7,355 bases of DNA from the NCBI GenBank assembly GCA_019314185.1, contig JAFCZU010000147.1, forward strand, positions 1-7,355, in the 5' to 3' direction. This DNA is from Deltaproteobacteria bacterium. GTDB taxonomy: Bacteria > Desulfobacterota > Desulfobacteria > Desulfobacterales > ETH-SRB1. Of this stretch, positions 5,620 through 7,355 are shown one piece after another. The position numbers and the translations under genes are program-made. The notes beneath the pieces are model-generated. The model was not told the origin of the DNA. It ran no database searches and saw only the letters and a list, made by a program, of their open reading frames with translations. Numbering within the stretch: the first letter of the stretch is position 1; each line of letters begins with the position of its first letter.

Positions 5620-5937
5620 TTAGACGCATCCGGTCGGTTTCGGAAGACCGGCCATCTTACATGCTCCTTTACCGGGTCCAGAGGGATAAAGCTCGTATAT
5701 ATGTTTCAGTTTAAATCCTGTAACCTTGGAAAGGATTCGAACCATCGGAGCAATTCCGTTTTTTTCGTAATAATCACGAAGAACTTTGACAAGCGCCCGA
5801 TGTTCATCATTTATCTCTTCAATACCCTCTACAGTTTTTACATACTGTTCCCACTCAGGACAATAGTTATTAAAATCATCAATAAACCCGTCCTCATCTA
5901 CAGTAAATGTTTTACCCAAGTACTCTACATTTTCCAT
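5620..5937 (-). CDS. dsrC: DsrC, sulfur carrier of dissimilatory sulfite reductase
   Basis: DsrC carries sulfur as a trisulfide between its two C-terminal cysteines while DsrAB reduces sulfite; the trisulfide is then reduced at the membrane or by Hdr-like complexes. The 105-residue product has the normal length and the diagnostic C-terminal arm PSGPGKGACKMAGLPKPTGCV, with Cys93 and Cys104 ten residues apart and the second next to last. Both cysteines separate true DsrC from TusE and other one-cysteine relatives. Other family features are LGKTFTVDEDGFIDD near the N-terminus, WEQYVKTVEGI and HRALVKVLRDYYEKNGIAPMVR. The start is firm: AAAGGAGG on the minus strand (complement of 5947-5954) lies 9 bases before the ATG. 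It has its own terminator and a candidate promoter, so it is probably a single-gene unit as in many sulfate reducers, although it lies downstream of an Hdr-type flavoprotein gene. Confidence 0.95.
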   Translation of the reverse strand: MENVEYLGKTFTVDEDGFIDDFNNYCPEWEQYVKTVEGIEEINDEHRALVKVLRDYYEKNGIAPMVRILSKVTGFKLKHIYELYPSGPGKGACKMAGLPKPTGCV

Positions 5938-5969
5938 TTAAAAAATCCTCCTTTGTAAAAAATAAAATC

Positions 5970-5975
5970 ATTATA
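5970..5975 (-). promoter_or_regulatory. dsrC: Candidate -10 box (TATAAT) of dsrC
   Basis: A perfect TATAAT on the minus strand lies 32 bases before the dsrC ATG and would give a short leader holding the strong ribosome site. No TTGACA-like hexamer is found at 16-18 bases upstream (ATAAGA at 17), so the call rests on the -10 alone in AT-rich DNA. Confidence 0.4.
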
Positions 5976-6045
5976 GCTTTTGCTTTTTAATCTCTTATTA
6001 ATTTATTGGATAACAATATATTATCAATTAATAAGTGTCAATATT

Positions 6046-6076
6046 AAAAACATGATGCATCTATAAAAAATGCACC
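6046..6076 (-). terminator. Weak terminator candidate after the flavoprotein gene
   Basis: In a minus-strand RNA, GGUGCAU (from 6076-6070) pairs with AUGCAUC (6060-6054), seven pairs with one G-U, over a 9-base loop. After AUG comes a run of five U (6050-6046). It lies 63 bases past the flavoprotein stop. The stem is short and AT-rich, so activity is uncertain. Confidence 0.35.
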
Positions 6077-6138
6077 ATATCACATTAAGCACCATCCCAA
6101 CAAAAACGAAAAGCAAATGATTACAGGTTGTTATAGCC

Positions 6139-7017
6139 TCAATATTCTTTTGGCATTTCATTTAACCGAGCCAACGTAAAAATCGGCCCTTCTTTGCATA
6201 CAAATTCTTTCCCGATATTGCACCTGCCACACATTCCGATACCGCATTTCATGCGCATTTCAAGAGACATAATAATATTGTCATGACGATAGCCGAGCTT
6301 ATCTAATACCGGTTGGGTAAACTTGATCATGATAGGCGGGCCACAAATAATCGCATACGTATCAGCATTCCCCGGAGGCGCTTTCTGTTCCGTAATGGTC
6401 GGCACAAATCCCACGTTGTATTTCCAGTCTGGATCATCTGTACCGTCCACAGTAATATGCATGTTTATATCATCACGAGCTTCCCACGCCGCAAGCTCCT
6501 CCCTGTAAAGAAGCATTCCCGGAGACCGCGCGCCGTATATAACATCAATATTCTTGAACTTTCGGCGATTGGCTGAATCCAGCATATATAATATAGAAGA
6601 ACGAAGCGTGGTAAAAGCAAATCCGCCGCCGATGATCACGACATTTTTTCCTTCCATGGTATCCCAGGGATAAGAGTTGCCTAAAGGCCCCCGTATCCCG
6701 ATAATATCACCAACCTCCATGGAATGAAGATGCGTTGTGACAAGTCCGGTCCTGTTGACCGTAAACATGACATATCCTTTTTCTGTGGGGGATGACGCAA
6801 TCCCTATGGGTATTTCGCCTTTGCCTGCCACGGAAAGCTCGGCAAACTGGCCGGCTTTATAAGAAAATCTTTCTTCGTCGGCAGGGTTTAAAAAAACAAG
6901 TCGAAATGTTTTAATATTTTTATCCTCGGTTTCGATTGTTATTTTGTCGATTCGAACCGGATATGGCAGGTATGGATTGTTGATTGTTGATTGTTGATTG
7001 TTGATTGAAAAATCCAC
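6139..7017 (-). CDS. FAD/NAD(P)-binding [2Fe-2S] flavoprotein, FlxA/HydG type (Hdr-associated)
   Basis: The protein resembles the gamma subunit of sulfhydrogenases (HydG), PyrK and FlxA, which take electrons from NAD(P)H through FAD and a [2Fe-2S] centre. In sulfate reducers such subunits work with HdrA-like proteins, with DsrC proposed as an electron acceptor. Residues counted from GTG 7017 (292 in all): FAD domain with AGQFAELSV and IPIGIASSP (about 55-77), nucleotide domain with VIIGGGFAFTTLRS (127-140) and CGPPIM (226-231), and a C-terminal cluster Cys258-x4-Cys263-x2-Cys266-x7-Cys274. I chose GTG 7017 because AGGAGG (7027-7022) precedes it by 4 bases. The ATG at 7086 lies in repeat DNA without a ribosome site, and no ATG, GTG or TTG is found between 7017 and the conserved NPYLPYPVRID block. 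Residues about 4-14 (SINNQQSTINN) come from a heptamer tract. No hdr gene is in the window. Confidence 0.85.
   Translation of the reverse strand: MDFSINNQQSTINNPYLPYPVRIDKITIETEDKNIKTFRLVFLNPADEERFSYKAGQFAELSVAGKGEIPIGIASSPTEKGYVMFTVNRTGLVTTHLHSMEVGDIIGIRGPLGNSYPWDTMEGKNVVIIGGGFAFTTLRSSILYMLDSANRRKFKNIDVIYGARSPGMLLYREELAAWEARDDINMHITVDGTDDPDWKYNVGFVPTITEQKAPPGNADTYAIICGPPIMIKFTQPVLDKLGYRHDNIIMSLEMRMKCGIGMCGRCNIGKEFVCKEGPIFTLARLNEMPKEY
6975..7007 (-). repeat. Near-perfect heptamer tract GATTGTT x4.7 inside the flavoprotein start
   Basis: Four exact copies of GATTGTT (6975-7002) are followed by GATTG. Read on the minus strand they lie 10 bases or so after the GTG start and encode the Asn/Gln-rich stretch SINNQQSTINN. 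This is the least degenerate tract in the window, which suggests recent expansion. One unit more or less would shift the frame of the downstream enzyme. Confidence 0.88.
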
Positions 7018-7021
7018 AATA

Positions 7022-7058
7022 CCTCCTGGATTGTTGATTGTTGGAATCGCTTTGCTCT
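7022..7058 (-). repeat. Ribosome site AGGAGG next to a second GATTGTT tract and TCGCTTTGCTCT
   Basis: On the minus strand the Shine-Dalgarno AGGAGG (7027-7022) sits between two blocks of the same heptamer: two copies of GATTGTT at 7029-7042, and the translated block on the other side. Next to it is TCGCTTTGCTCT (7047-7058), the third copy of the TCGCTNNGCTCT motif. The start region of the gene appears embedded in a repeat element. Confidence 0.75.
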
Positions 7059-7073
7059 GTTTCATCAAACTCT

Positions 7074-7108
7074 TAACACCTAACACCTAACACTTAACAC
7101 CTAACACT
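7074..7108. repeat. Heptamer tract TAACACC/TAACACT x5
   Basis: Five adjacent units, TAACACC, TAACACC, TAACACT, TAACACC, TAACACT, show exact period 7 with a single variable last base. The tract lies just upstream of the flavoprotein gene, in its leader. Confidence 0.85.
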
Positions 7109-7355
7109 TGATAAATTCAACTTTAACCAGAAATTTACAAACTCATTTTTACTACGGAGCGGACAGGCAATTAAATTTGAAAATGGCTGACTGTTTGAAC
7201 GCATTAGTGAGCCTTAAGAAAAAACAGCCGATCATAAGATGATCTTTGGTATTATTTATTAATTTCAACTTACAAAAGCAGTTTTGTTATGTTTTTGTAT
7301 GCTGTTTTTTCTTTAGGGTCACTTATTGCGTAAGTTTCAGACCTTTTCAAATTTA
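7109..7355. other. Non-coding right edge
   Basis: I see no gene in the last 247 bases. The stretch is AT-rich. It holds ACTCATTTTTACT (7141-7153), identical to 5608-5620 at the dsrC stop, a small inverted repeat GATCAT-AAG-ATGATC (7230-7244), and most of a large inverted repeat that runs off the window. A promoter for the flavoprotein gene should lie here or beyond, but I could not place one. Confidence 0.5.
7172..7355. repeat. Large imperfect inverted repeat, cut by the window edge
   Basis: The minus-strand reading of 7228-7172 aligns with the + strand 7301-7355. GCTGTTTTTTCTT is shared exactly, the first 23 positions differ at two bases, ATGCG matches TTGCG, and both end in TTTTCAAATTTA. 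The arms of about 55 bases are separated by 72 bases that include GATCAT-AAG-ATGATC. Such a form fits a MITE-like element or a cruciform. The right arm may continue past the edge. Confidence 0.65.

Noticed and set aside
7018..7086. ATG at 7086 (or the in-frame ATG at 7065) as start of the flavoprotein
   Set aside because: No ribosome site precedes them and the added residues come from repeat DNA; GTG 7017 has AGGAGG.
6975..7108. CRISPR array
   Set aside because: Units are 7 bases and directly adjacent, with no spacers and no cas genes.
7230..7244. GATCAT-AAG-ATGATC followed by a T run on the minus strand as a terminator
   Set aside because: The stem is AT-rich and only six pairs, and no minus-strand gene is seen upstream of it within the window, so I kept it as part of the larger inverted repeat.

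Overview
The window looks like a piece of the chromosome of a sulfate-reducing (or related sulfur-metabolising) member of the Desulfobacterota, probably near Desulfobacterales. This rests on gene content: a two-cysteine DsrC, a siroheme-decarboxylase-type AsnC/Lrp protein of the alternative haem pathway, and an iron-sulfur flavoprotein of the FlxA/HydG type found with heterodisulfide-reductase-like complexes. The DNA is AT-leaning, and the gaps between genes are clearly richer in AT than the genes. The species assignment is inference; there is no rRNA or other marker here.

Layout. On the + strand: the 3' end of an unrecognised gene (2-289), a repeat-rich gap, then cobO (corrinoid adenosyltransferase, 582-1097) overlapping a class A penicillin-binding protein gene with a TTG start (1081-3036), followed by a 56-residue membrane protein (3071-3241). 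A gap of 385 bases with a large hairpin repeat separates these from a tight minus-strand group, read right to left: yjbQ (5314-4922), ahbA-like (4897-4451) and a nitrilase-superfamily amidohydrolase (4430-3627), with gaps of 24 and 20 bases. Further right, also on the minus strand, are dsrC (5937-5620, with a clear terminator after it) and an FlxA/HydG-like flavoprotein gene (about 7017-6139). The last 340 bases are non-coding and hold repeats.

Functional themes. Anaerobic sulfur respiration is represented by DsrC, the sulfur carrier of dissimilatory sulfite reductase, and by a NAD(P)H/FAD/[2Fe-2S] electron-entry subunit of the kind proposed to feed Hdr-like complexes. Tetrapyrrole chemistry is represented by cobO and ahbA. 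The other genes are housekeeping or poorly defined.

The most notable signal is not a gene. The intergenic DNA carries short tandem tracts with different unit sequences but nearly always a period of 7 bases, plus one tract each of period 8 and 10. Three heptamer tracts lie close to the motif TCGCTNNGCTCT. One pair forms a long hairpin with a perfect 19-bp inverted repeat. One tract lies inside the translated 5' end of the flavoprotein gene, and another forms the C-terminal tail of the first gene. Because 7 is not a multiple of 3, changes in copy number at these two places would shift the reading frame. I saw no CRISPR array, tRNA, rRNA, transposase or phage gene.
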